Of a stretch of 64,000 nt of DNA, positions 49,127-58,568 are shown one piece after another. The position numbers and the translations under genes are program-made. The notes under the pieces were generated by a model. The model saw only the letters and a program-made list of their open reading frames with translations. It had not been told where the DNA came from and did no database searches. Each line of letters opens with the position of its first letter. Position 1 is the first letter of the stretch. The DNA comes from Corallochytrium limacisporum (taxonomy: Eukaryota; Opisthokonta): assembly GCA_002811645.1 (NCBI GenBank), contig PDIP01000007.1, positions 18,933 through 82,932 on the forward strand. Direction: 5' to 3'.

Positions 49127-49147
49127 CTCAGTACATTATGTACTGAG
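49127..49147. repeat. Perfect inverted repeat with 10-bp arms
   Basis: CTCAGTACAT (49127-49136), one T, then its exact complement ATGTACTGAG (49138-49147). It could be a dimeric protein-binding site or a cruciform. Related AGTACTGA cores occur at 28203, 49343 and 55465. Confidence 0.85.
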
Positions 49148-49393
49148 CACAGCCTGCCAAGACAGAAATGAACAGATGAAGAAAATTCTCACTAAGCTGC
49201 GCTTGGATTGGGCGGGGTTTCGATACTAAACATACTGAAATTGTTCCTACGTAGTCCACAGAATTGTGATCAATATCGCGGGCACGTAAACAAATCATTT
49301 CTCGTAATATGCACAAATCTCCAGAAAAAACTGGTCATATTAAGTACTGAGCAACGACGAACTAAAATTCTTTGACCTACCCCGTTCCCTGCC

Positions 49394-49416
49394 TTCTGGA
49401 ACATTCCGGAACCTTC
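49394..49416. promoter_or_regulatory. Five-unit heat shock element
   Basis: Five alternating units, TTC 49394-49396, GAA 49399-49401, TTC 49404-49406, GAA 49409-49411 and TTC 49414-49416, each separated by exactly two bases. This is the consensus HSF binding array (inverted nGAAn repeats), enough for one trimer plus cooperative binding. It lies in the divergent gap between the HSF gene (start 1.5 kb away) and the PPR gene (start 1.36 kb away). Confidence 0.8.
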
Positions 49417-50779
49417 GGACAGGTCAGACCCTCTCATAATCAGGCCATTTTCTATCATCAGCAGATACTAGATGCACACGCTTGCTATGGGTCCAACAGC
49501 ACTTTACTGCCGCAGGGGTTTCCCCGCAAAGAGAAAAGGGCGACGGAAAGGGGGGAGAGGGGATAGACAAGGGTGGGTTGTGCGCGGGCCTTGGTACATT
49601 TTTAAGGGGTGCGTGTACCGTAAAGGAAAACGGCAAGGAGTGCCAAAAAAAAAGGGGGGAAGGAGGGGAAGGGGTTTAAGACAGGCAAGTGTCAACCAAA
49701 GAAAAACTTTTCCGGTCATGCGAACATTTGCAAGGCAAAGGAAGGGGAATTTTTCGGCGTGTGTGCCGTTTTCTCGTCCTCGGGGTCTCTGGGCCTTGGC
49801 CTAATATGGGAGGAAAATTGGGAGAAAGGCGAGAAGAAAGGGGGGAGAAAGGGAGTGAGGAGGGGGGGCGGGGGGAGGGGAAGAAACACCGCTGGGCTAG
49901 GCGAGCGAGAGGGGCCCCAAGAGGATGAGAGCGGCCGGGAGAGCTTGTGTGGAGCGGTGGCATGTTCGTAACCATTGTCCGGTGCGTACGATTCAGCATG
50001 CTCCAAGACATTCATTCGACAATCAGCTGCATAGCTAGTGTATTCATCATGCGTACATGAATCATGATGAGATAACCAAAGCAGCTTTAGAGATTCCAAA
50101 GAACTACATCGTCGTCCAGCGACCAAGAGGATGAGAGATTGGCCATCCAAGGGTGCGTTGCCGCGTTGCCGGTTACGTGTCGGCTCAGGCAATGCGCACA
50201 AGATGATCGGTGATGTTACGAAACACCCAAGATGATCGACAATGATGCAATGGTTCATGCGGCAGCCTGCACCAGGTCCCAACGACGCAAGATCTTGGCT
50301 ATTATTTTAATTCAAAAACCACTATGTTAGGTTTCCATCTTTATTTAGTCTCTGCTCAGGGGCTGCCTCGGGGGGGGGGGGTCTCTTCTCCTCACAGAGT
50401 GTGAGGTCGCCCGCCCCGTGGGGGAGGGGGACAGTACACAATGCCAGGCGGCCCCTACCTCCAGTCCCATGTGTTTCCTCTGACCGCTCGACACCCCCGG
50501 CGGGTGGATATTCAGCGCAAAATCTAGGTTCTTTGTTTGCTTTGTTTGAGCCTTCCTGCCTTGTCATAGGCTGGTGTTGATGCTATTCCACATGAGTCGC
50601 TGATAATTTCCTGTGCTTTCCTTGCACTGCGGCTATTTGATGCCGCGGTATCTGTAACTTTGTGTAGCATCATTTGCAAGTAAGGTTTGCATAAGGCTAC
50701 AGAAGCGATGCATTGACCAGAATGGCCGGTTGAAGATATCGTTCGTTATCAGGCACTCGATTTTAATATAGTAGAAACG
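49417..50779. other. PPR-gene upstream region
   Basis: The second half of the HSF/PPR gap. G-rich tracts lie at 49540-49680 and 49820-49900, a G11 run at 50372-50382, and a more balanced stretch at 49930-50330. No credible coding frame. The nearby heat-shock element leaves room for an unrecognised transcript. Confidence 0.5.
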
Positions 50780-53020
50780 ATGGCCACCAGAAGGCTCCTC
50801 TTTGGGTCATTAAGGGGCCTTTCACGGTCCGTGGGGACAAATCACGGTTCTCTCGCCATTCACCGGCCGACATGGCAGCGTCAGGGTCACGCACTGCCGT
50901 GCGTAGCCTTGCGTTGGTACACAGACAAAACTGCGGACACTGGGGGAGATGGGGCTCTAGCACAAGCCGGAGGCACTGATGATGTTGACGTTAGTAACCC
51001 TGCCAGTTGGTCGGATGACAACAAGCAACAGGTCAAGGAATTCTTGGGTGTCGATGTTGATGAATTCCAGGCGTGGATGAAAGAGAAATGGACAGATCCG
51101 GTGACTGGCGAGAAGAGGGAATTCATCCGCGTAGTGCAGCCGGGCGATTACCCTGACATTGCGGAAGAAGTCTTTCCGCACGAGCTGGAAGATTTTCCAC
51201 AGCTCAAAAATGACGGCGTCATTGCAAACATCGACGAACTACACAAAAGCCTGCTGGCAATGAATAGGGGCCAGTTGGTGTTTGCTACGAAGTGGATCTT
51301 GGCAGGCGATGTAGAAGAAGGTCGCACTAACCTTCTGAAATGTATAAAGGATCCGAATTATGCGGTGCCAGAAATGTACCGCGGAATTTACCAGATGCTA
51401 GCAGCCAGTCTACTCATGAGTGGTGATATCTTGGAGTCTCTGGAAGTGGCCAAGATGGAACTAGCTCTTGAGGACGGTGGCGAGGTCAATGCCCACTTGT
51501 CATCGGAATTGGTGAGGCAGCTGTCTCTGGACGGATATCCAAAGGAAACCCAAGAGTGGGTGACTCAGCTGCGTGCTCGAGGGTTCAAGCTTGACGTGGA
51601 AATGTACAACAGTTTGATGCTGGGCTATGTCGAGCAATCGTTCAAGAGTTACGCAATGGCCCAAGAAGCATACAAGTCAGCCACTGATATGATGACGTCC
51701 ATGGCGAAGGATGGTCTTAAGCCTAACGAGATCACCTTTGGTCGGCTGCTTGAGATCGCAATGAGCATGAAGGAACGGCGGCAGACTGTCTTGACCATCG
51801 CGAGGGAGATGTTGAGCACCGGACTATATACAAATTTCCGTGCTTTGGACACCATTATCAAGACCTTCCGCAAAATGGATGAATCACGCTTTGCGATTGG
51901 TCTTTGGTACTGGCTGCGAGAAAGGGCTGAAGCCAAGGATTTCCCGGGTTACCAGTTGAGCGAGGAAGAAACCAGACTAGAAGCCATTCTGTATTCCACG
52001 GGCCTGCGAACGAAGGATGATGGAGAAGAACAGGACCCCTTGCGCCAAGCGGCTCTGCTTGATATTGTTGCCGATATCGCGGACATCGCTGGTGAACAAG
52101 GCAACGCTGCGTTGGCGTACGATGTGGTGACCGCAATTCAGAAGCTTGACATTGACACCAGACGGCCCGGCACGTGGAATTCGCTTCTCAGGGGTATCGT
52201 GAAGCGTCTCGATGAACGGAACGAACGTAGTGGCCCTACTCTGTACGCAAAGCTTATGCGGCACAAAGACATGGTTTTCTCTGAACTCTACGCGACTCAG
52301 ATTAACAATCGAGTATTGATCAGTCCCACGTTCCATCTGGAGTTGATGCAGTTTACGGGACTCCAGAACCGTCACTTGACAGCCCGTTTATTCCAGGATG
52401 CGAAGCGCATTGCCAACCTCCGTGCCAATAGGAATGCTGCATCGCAGTTAGAGATGGGGGAGAGTGACGGCCCTACAGGGGTGCTGTGGCTTGACACCTT
52501 TCCGAAGCGTCGTGTGTACAATCGGTATGTTGAGGTCCTGAGTGGTGATGTTGCGATGACATCGCTTGCGAAGGTAAACGAAAAGATTTGCCGCCACGCG
52601 CTGTTCTTGGAACATGCGGTTGACGCCTTTAACCAGAATCCTTTTGCCCCGAGTGATCTAGACTTGCGCCAGCTGTCTTCGTTCGCCATTCGGGCACGGC
52701 AATTCAGTCGCGCAGTAGAAATGTTGGAAACTTTTATCAACGACTATGATGTGGAGCCAAGTGAACGGACCATGCAATCAATGGTGGAGGGTATGCGATC
52801 GTTTCCTCCACGGAGTTTTCCACCATCCGCCGTGTTGCGCTTTGTGGAAATCGCAGAGTCTGTCAACATTCTAGCACGGCTCCCCGGATCTTCTATCAAT
52901 GCTCTGCAACAAGAGCTTGGGCAGGATCATGAAGTGTGGTCGCGGGTCACTGTCCACGCCATGGGCCGCCCGATCCGGAACCCAACTATTCCTGAGCTAC
53001 CAAAGGACAAGGACTACTAG
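50780..53020 (+). CDS. Mitochondrial pentatricopeptide-repeat protein
   Basis: A 746-residue protein. The N-terminus (MATRRLLFGSLRGLSRSVG and on to about residue 50) is rich in Arg, Ser and Leu without acids, a good mitochondrial presequence. A conserved block near 95-150 (WMKEKWTDPVTGEKREFIRVVQPGDYPDIAEEVFP) precedes helical hairpins at about 170-430 in which MYNSLMLGYVE..KSYAMAQEAYKSATDMMTSMAKDGLKPNEITFGRLLE reads as PPR repeats. PPR proteins bind mitochondrial RNA, and some are ribosome subunits. I cannot assign a specific orthologue; a mitoribosomal small-subunit PPR protein is possible. ATG at 50780 in good context. No intron is evident. Confidence 0.75.
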   Translation: MATRRLLFGSLRGLSRSVGTNHGSLAIHRPTWQRQGHALPCVALRWYTDKTADTGGDGALAQAGGTDDVDVSNPASWSDDNKQQVKEFLGVDVDEFQAWMKEKWTDPVTGEKREFIRVVQPGDYPDIAEEVFPHELEDFPQLKNDGVIANIDELHKSLLAMNRGQLVFATKWILAGDVEEGRTNLLKCIKDPNYAVPEMYRGIYQMLAASLLMSGDILESLEVAKMELALEDGGEVNAHLSSELVRQLSLDGYPKETQEWVTQLRARGFKLDVEMYNSLMLGYVEQSFKSYAMAQEAYKSATDMMTSMAKDGLKPNEITFGRLLEIAMSMKERRQTVLTIAREMLSTGLYTNFRALDTIIKTFRKMDESRFAIGLWYWLRERAEAKDFPGYQLSEEETRLEAILYSTGLRTKDDGEEQDPLRQAALLDIVADIADIAGEQGNAALAYDVVTAIQKLDIDTRRPGTWNSLLRGIVKRLDERNERSGPTLYAKLMRHKDMVFSELYATQINNRVLISPTFHLELMQFTGLQNRHLTARLFQDAKRIANLRANRNAASQLEMGESDGPTGVLWLDTFPKRRVYNRYVEVLSGDVAMTSLAKVNEKICRHALFLEHAVDAFNQNPFAPSDLDLRQLSSFAIRARQFSRAVEMLETFINDYDVEPSERTMQSMVEGMRSFPPRSFPPSAVLRFVEIAESVNILARLPGSSINALQQELGQDHEVWSRVTVHAMGRPIRNPTIPELPKDKDY

Positions 53021-53469
53021 TACATCGGAATCCTGTACATATTATTCATACATACATAGAATACAAGGATATGAATCTTTCTTCAGACCGAAGACATCCC
53101 TTCCCTTGCTCAACTGCAATGACTGACCCCCACGTCCAAACTTTCACAAAACCCGCCTTCCCTCCCGCCCTCTCTTCCTTGCAGAAAGGCGCGAAAATCA
53201 GCGGCCCGCCCTCGGCTCCCCTTTCTGAGTTGAAAGGCTAATGGGCCGGTGGCATCTCGTTTCTGCGCACTGGCTGTGTTGAATTTCAGTGTTCTTCCAA
53301 TGGTTGAGGAAACTTTTGATCCCCGCTGGTATTAGGGACAACTTTGTTTCCCAGTTGTGGTGAATGGAAGGTTATTCAATCCTATGAAGGCCGCGATGTA
53401 CTGGGAACGTAAGCCCGGTCACAATGTAAAGAGTCAGCTACACCGACATCTTAGTTTCAAATAGAAATC
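53021..53469. other. Intergenic region PPR - coiled-coil gene
   Basis: 449 bp between two plus-strand genes, with no C/G palindrome and no supported frame. Confidence 0.5.
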
Positions 53470-55137
53470 ATGGCTTTTGCACGACCCAGGAAGGCCGAGT
53501 TACAGAGGCCTCAACGGCGACTGAAGAAGGATCAGCCCTACGCACCCAAGATCATGTATGACCTGAACGGAAGACGAATTCGCAATACCACAAAACTGAC
53601 TGTCAATTCGGGATCCGGACATTCTGAGAACATGCAGGGCACAAGAGGTCAACAGAAGACACGAAGTAATGCGATTCTGCATAAGAGCAGGTCTCAGACA
53701 ACTAAGAAACAGATTACAGAAACGAAAGAGGCACAGAAAGAAGCTGTGCGAAGTCGAGAAGGGCACCGCAGGGACATGATGGCTGCAGAGCTAAACTCCC
53801 TCCTGCAGGACCCTGACCTTGTCGCAAAGTTGATGGAACAATTGGATATCAAGGCTGGTCGCGTCCCAACCCCTAAGGTGCCACCGAAGCAGGTACATCA
53901 CCAAGACGAGACAGGTAACAGAGTATATGAACAGTCTCGTTCCACAGCTGAGGACCGTCGTCCTGCTGAACTGGCAGCAAAGAGTGAGGAGGAGACTATG
54001 CGGGAGGCTATACGGGAGGCAATGCGTGATTTTGAAATGAAGGCAGCGACCATCAAATATGAAAATGATGTCCGTGCAGCTGCGTCATCTTCCATGGGTG
54101 GCTACATTGCTTCCGATACACTGAAATCACATCAGGCCCCAGACTTGCAAGAACAGGGTTGGAGATACGTTGATGACTGGCCCCATGAGCTGGCCAAGTA
54201 TATGGACAAGCGGGAGCTTGAGAAGGCAAAGTTGGAAGAGAAGCTTGCCGGGGGCTTCAATGTCTTCTTTCACGGTCAGCAGTTCCGGCCACAGGGGCGG
54301 TCATTGGAAACTGGTGACCAACAAGCTCACAAATCGTTAGCTTCAACGACATCACCGCATCAAGAGTTTGGTACCACTATCACGGGCGACAAGGGATATC
54401 CTGCGGCACCCACACGAGGATACAGGAGATATCGGGATCCGGCTGAAGTGGAAGCGGAGGTGGTGAGGCGTCACAAGGCTGAGGACCTAAGACTGGCTCT
54501 ACAAGGACAGATCCAGGAGCGGGAACGCCAGAAGGCTGCACAGAAAAAGAAAAGGGAAATGGAAGAACGGCGCGACAACGAGCGCATCGCCGCCGAGCTT
54601 CGTGCGATTGAAGAAGAAAATCGGATGGAGCGGAAGCGTCAGGAAGCAGAGAAGGAGCGTAAGCGTGTCATGATGGAAGCCGCACGGAGTCGCAAAGAGG
54701 CGGCGGCCGCCTTAGCGGCCCGTCGAGAGGCCGAGGAGGAAGAACGATGGCGCCGGCAGGAGCTCATTGAAAGAGAACGGGATCGTCAACGTAGAGACCC
54801 CAGTGACAACAGAGTTCCCGCATCTTTACAGCACAATTTGGTATTAGAAGATACTACACAACCTCGTAGCTCTCGTGAGGGTACAAACGAGATGCAAGAT
54901 TCGTCCATATCAGGGGCTTTATCCAGGAACCATGTGCCTGGTACTGGACACGGCACTGGAGATCTGAATGAAGCCACGCGTGGCCATCTGTCGCAGCATT
55001 CTATGGAGCAACAGCATATGCAACTAGCCGCACACCAAGCTCAGGGGCAAGACCAGAGTTTGGAAGCCCTGGCCCAGATTGCAGCCATCAAGAAATCTCT
55101 GCAGATTCAGCGCGTGGCTATCGTGAACCATCGGTAG
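53470..55137 (+). CDS. Coiled-coil protein, possibly microtubule/centrosome associated
   Basis: A 555-residue protein with no recognised enzymatic domain. Basic, polar N-terminus (1-100), then a short helix ELNSLLQDPDLVAKLMEQL (about 107-125). The segment GWRYVDDWPHELAKYMDKRELEKAKLEEKL near 235-265 is the most ordered-looking part. A long, almost pure Arg/Glu/Lys/Ala/Gln single-helix or coiled-coil region runs from about 319 to 442, and a Gln/His-rich tail follows. The QIQERERQKAAQKKKREMEE pattern is reminiscent of CSPP1/CCDC66-type microtubule proteins, but I cannot claim orthology; charged helices of this sort recur by convergence. ATG at 53470 (TCATGG). The gene is real by length and codon pattern; the function is unknown. 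Confidence 0.75.
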   Translation: MAFARPRKAELQRPQRRLKKDQPYAPKIMYDLNGRRIRNTTKLTVNSGSGHSENMQGTRGQQKTRSNAILHKSRSQTTKKQITETKEAQKEAVRSREGHRRDMMAAELNSLLQDPDLVAKLMEQLDIKAGRVPTPKVPPKQVHHQDETGNRVYEQSRSTAEDRRPAELAAKSEEETMREAIREAMRDFEMKAATIKYENDVRAAASSSMGGYIASDTLKSHQAPDLQEQGWRYVDDWPHELAKYMDKRELEKAKLEEKLAGGFNVFFHGQQFRPQGRSLETGDQQAHKSLASTTSPHQEFGTTITGDKGYPAAPTRGYRRYRDPAEVEAEVVRRHKAEDLRLALQGQIQERERQKAAQKKKREMEERRDNERIAAELRAIEEENRMERKRQEAEKERKRVMMEAARSRKEAAAALAARREAEEEERWRRQELIERERDRQRRDPSDNRVPASLQHNLVLEDTTQPRSSREGTNEMQDSSISGALSRNHVPGTGHGTGDLNEATRGHLSQHSMEQQHMQLAAHQAQGQDQSLEALAQIAAIKKSLQIQRVAIVNHR

Positions 55138-57546
55138 CGCCAACTGAGGCATCATAAATTTACCTTCTACTTCTGTTTTGGCTGTAGATTTTCGTTCACT
55201 CGTGCTCGCAGTACACAGTGGTCGTCCCCCTCCAGTAGAAATGTAGCTTCTCATGTTGCTGGGGCGGTATGCTCATACGCATAGCCCATGGTGACGTATT
55301 GAACAATCCCCATTCAAAACCAATCCGATAAAGCTGCAATCTCTGCCCACCTGTTCCCAACAGTCCCAAGAACCGCCGTGGGTTTGAAAAGCCTGCTTAC
55401 ACCGGAACCCACAGAAAACGGGCATCTCTACAAATAGAATGAATGAGAATGCTCGGTTTGAATCAGTACTGAGCGTACCCTTTCACATTTCTGAGCACGG
55501 TGGTGTTCTGGGTCCAAGCACATCAACCAGAAAAACCTCACTGAATATCGATCTCTCTCTTCCTGTGTACACGGGGACCCATGGAACCCCAGGAAACAAG
55601 CAGCGGTCAGTAGCGTTTCGATTACGTCGTTGATGGCTTCTGTGTGGAGGCTCTCTCTCCGTAAAGAACCAATTCCGCCTTGCTGGTTTTCCTGCACAGA
55701 GATCTGTGTTTACTTGTCCCGCCAACGTACCATTCTCCATCGGTAGTAGTGTCAAACCTTAGCCACCGACAACCCCGCCCTCTGATTGGCCAGAAGCGCG
55801 GGAGTTCCGGTCGCTACGGAGAGTGCCCCTAATGACAGACCAACTGGCCCCGCCGCGCCCCGTGAGGGACAGAGGGCGAAGGGAAAAGGTTTCGGGGACG
55901 GACCGGTTCGTGAGCAGGAGGTGCGTTTTGCAACAAACACATTGCTACCGTTTCTTGTTCTGAACAAGAGTGCATGCTACAGTACATTCACAACATCCAT
56001 GGCTGGCTATAGATGTCACAGCAGGAGAGAACAAGCTAGTGAAATTGGATGGAATGGCCCAGAGCGACCATTTGCTTATAGTTATACCGGCCATTGATCA
56101 TCACTAAAACGCCTACGAAGATGTTTGTAAACATTCTATGGAGTCCACAAATACTCAAGAAGCAAGGGCCACGCATGCTGCCATGTAAGGGTAAGCCAGC
56201 CAACTAGGAAAAGAAAGACTTCCTTGACATGCTAGTACATCCCGCAGTACACGGAACTAAGGCATGCCTAATGGATCATTGCAGCAAAGTGAGTTAGGCA
56301 TACCCCTGTACCATCGACATCAAGCTGTGTACCGCCAAAGACTGCAGAGATCGCAAGGAAACACCAATAGGTTTGACGAACCGCCACCATGGTGGTGCAC
56401 ACAGGAGTGAAGAAAATTTTTATCGATACTCTCCTGTGGCTCGTTCACCCTCAATCGCCCGTCGTCGTCTCCACCAGATCGCGCACACTCACTATAGCAG
56501 AATGATCGCCTCCAAAACCAAACGGACAAGGATTGGACAGAGTTGTGAGCGATTCTTGGCTTTACCAAGCAGTAAACTTCTGAATTGGACAGGGCCGAAA
56601 GGAGAGAGTTCAGTGCAAAACGACATCGCGGGACCATAGGCCTACCCTCTGATCTCCCATAGCTAAAGTAAATTTTTGCAGGAACCCATGCCACACAAAT
56701 TGAGCCTCAGCGATGGGTGTAATTTTCGATATCTTCTGAGCCTTAGAAACTCACAGCGACCTATCTTCTCTACGAAAACAGTGCATTTAGTTTGCGCACA
56801 GCTTCCCTAGAAACAGAAAATCGTAGAAAGACATATCTCGCCGGCTGGAACAAACCAAACCTGCTCATCTGGACTTTGTCCGTGGGTGAAGGTCATTTCT
56901 ACCGGTTTGAACTTGACGGGCACCCGAATGGTCGACTCACAATTGATGCCGAAGCTGTTAGGTTGATAATGCATGCTGTTCAGTGGGGTAAAGTCCAGGC
57001 ACTGTCACCACTGGGGAACGCGTGCCTGTGCTTGTCTGATCATCGGTGCACATGCACAACCTCCCACTTGTGCCCTAGAGTGGGGATACATGCGAGAAAT
57101 CGCAACTCCTGGAGGACTGAACATCCCAGGCCATGCTACGCCCCCAGCTGTTCAATGGCTGAATAAGTCACCGGCCATCTGTTAAAGTCTGATGGTGTCG
57201 CAAGAATAGTATATGGAAGTGTGTTGTGGCCTGCACCTTCCCCCTACTCCTTTTCTCCCTTCAGCCCGTTGATTTTCTCCATGGATACCCTAGAGACTGC
57301 TACTGAAGGTATGGGACAAAATCCTTGTGGTGTTATCCACCCACCCCCACCACTTATTTCTACCAGCAATCCCCTACCCCGCTACTACCGGTGGTCCATC
57401 GAACGCTGTTCTTTTTTTGACCGCCATTGGATCGAATCAATGGGCACGGGACCGGACCGGTGCCGGTTTTGGTTTTCGTTACAGTGGAAAATGTACGAGA
57501 CGCCGCCCGTTCGGACTTCCTTATATTCTGTTGCGAAAGGAGACCA

Positions 57547-57566
57547 CCCCCCCCGGGGGGGGGGGG
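57547..57566. repeat. C8/G12 palindrome
   Basis: The longest C-run/G-run palindrome in the window; others of the cluster lie at 57752-57760 and 57906-57922. Confidence 0.9.
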
Positions 57567-57751
57567 TTGAAGGGGCGCCGTCCCTCCCCGGTGGGAGGGC
57601 AAGGGAAATTAAGGGCCGGAAAACGAAAGGGGAGAGGCGTGGTTTTCAAGTCGTGAACAGGCAAGCAATCGATTGCTGCTGCACCTGCGGCTCAGACGGA
57701 TGTTTCCTTTTGTTTTCCTTCCCCTTGGTCTCCTCCGCGCACGAATTACTT

Positions 57752-57760
57752 CCCCCGGGG
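57752..57760. repeat. C5/G4 palindrome
   Basis: A CCCCGGGG-containing palindrome in the RhoGEF upstream cluster. Confidence 0.85.
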
Positions 57761-57905
57761 TGGTTTGAGGATGTGTGCCGCTGTGGGGGTGGGGGGGGGT
57801 GGGAGCGCGGTTAGAACGTTTTGTACCGAAAGTGAATATTCTCCGTTCCGTTCAGTTGAAAACTTCCTCCGATGTGCACGGACCGCTCGAGAAATGGAGG
57901 AGGGA

Positions 57906-57922
57906 CCCCCCCGGGGGGGGGG
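57906..57922. repeat. C7/G10 palindrome
   Basis: C-run/G-run palindrome 350 bp downstream of the C8/G12 copy, in the same upstream region of the RhoGEF gene. Confidence 0.9.
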
Positions 57923-58568
57923 AAGGGGAAACTTGGGTGAGACCCATCGTAGAGACAGGCGCCACGATACGGTCCCTGGAGGGTTCTCAGGGGGCTGTCA
58001 TGCAAATCTCGAGAAAATTTACTTTATTTTAGTATAGAAATCGGCACGGCCTCGCCCGATTGACGTATCGAATCCAGGGACGGCATATCGCACCGCAGCC
58101 GCGAATTTGTGTGGACGGTTTTAAAGGGTGAAGAGGCGGCAAGGGTTGAAGGGAAGGCTTTGTTCTGTATTTGTGCTACGGGTGTGAAGCCAGCTCAAGT
58201 TGGCAATCGTGTCGCCCAGGGACAGAAATTTCCTGCTTTTCTTTTGTTGGAAACTAGAAACTTGCTATATCTATAACCGAAATGGCAAATAGTCATTCCT
58301 TATTATATGGAGAAAGCATCCTTCAAAGTACAATGAGATCGTATGAGAAGTTAGAAGGTATCTGGAGGATGATAAGCTGACAGCTAAGTAAGGCCATCTA
58401 CTCACATATTTACATGCACATAAAGAAGACCTGGGAGTGATTACGACCGGGCCAACAAGTAGGGTATTGAAGAACAGGAGACAAGAGTACTACATAATGT
58501 GTTAAAGTGAATCGCGTGTTTGTATGGGATAGGTTTTATTTTGACATGCATATTGTAAAGTCGGGATA

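Larger units (their letters stand above)
47904..49393. other. HSF upstream region
   Basis: The first half of the 2.9-kb divergent HSF/PPR gap. It holds a CA microsatellite at 48234-48269, a C run at 48336-48346, a GC-rich block at 48500-48580 and the perfect inverted repeat at 49127-49147. Open frames here are unsupported. Confidence 0.55.
55138..58568. other. Non-coding region upstream of the RhoGEF gene
   Basis: 3.4 kb between two plus-strand genes. From 55.14 to 57.2 kb the sequence is of balanced composition with no credible frame and includes TCAGTACTGA at 55463-55472. From 57.2 to 57.93 kb it is GC-biased with C/G palindromes at 57547-57566, 57752-57760 and 57906-57922. From 57.95 to 58.57 kb it is AT-richer and probably carries the RhoGEF promoter. 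Open frames to 197 codons occur but look like low-complexity or random sequence. Confidence 0.65.
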
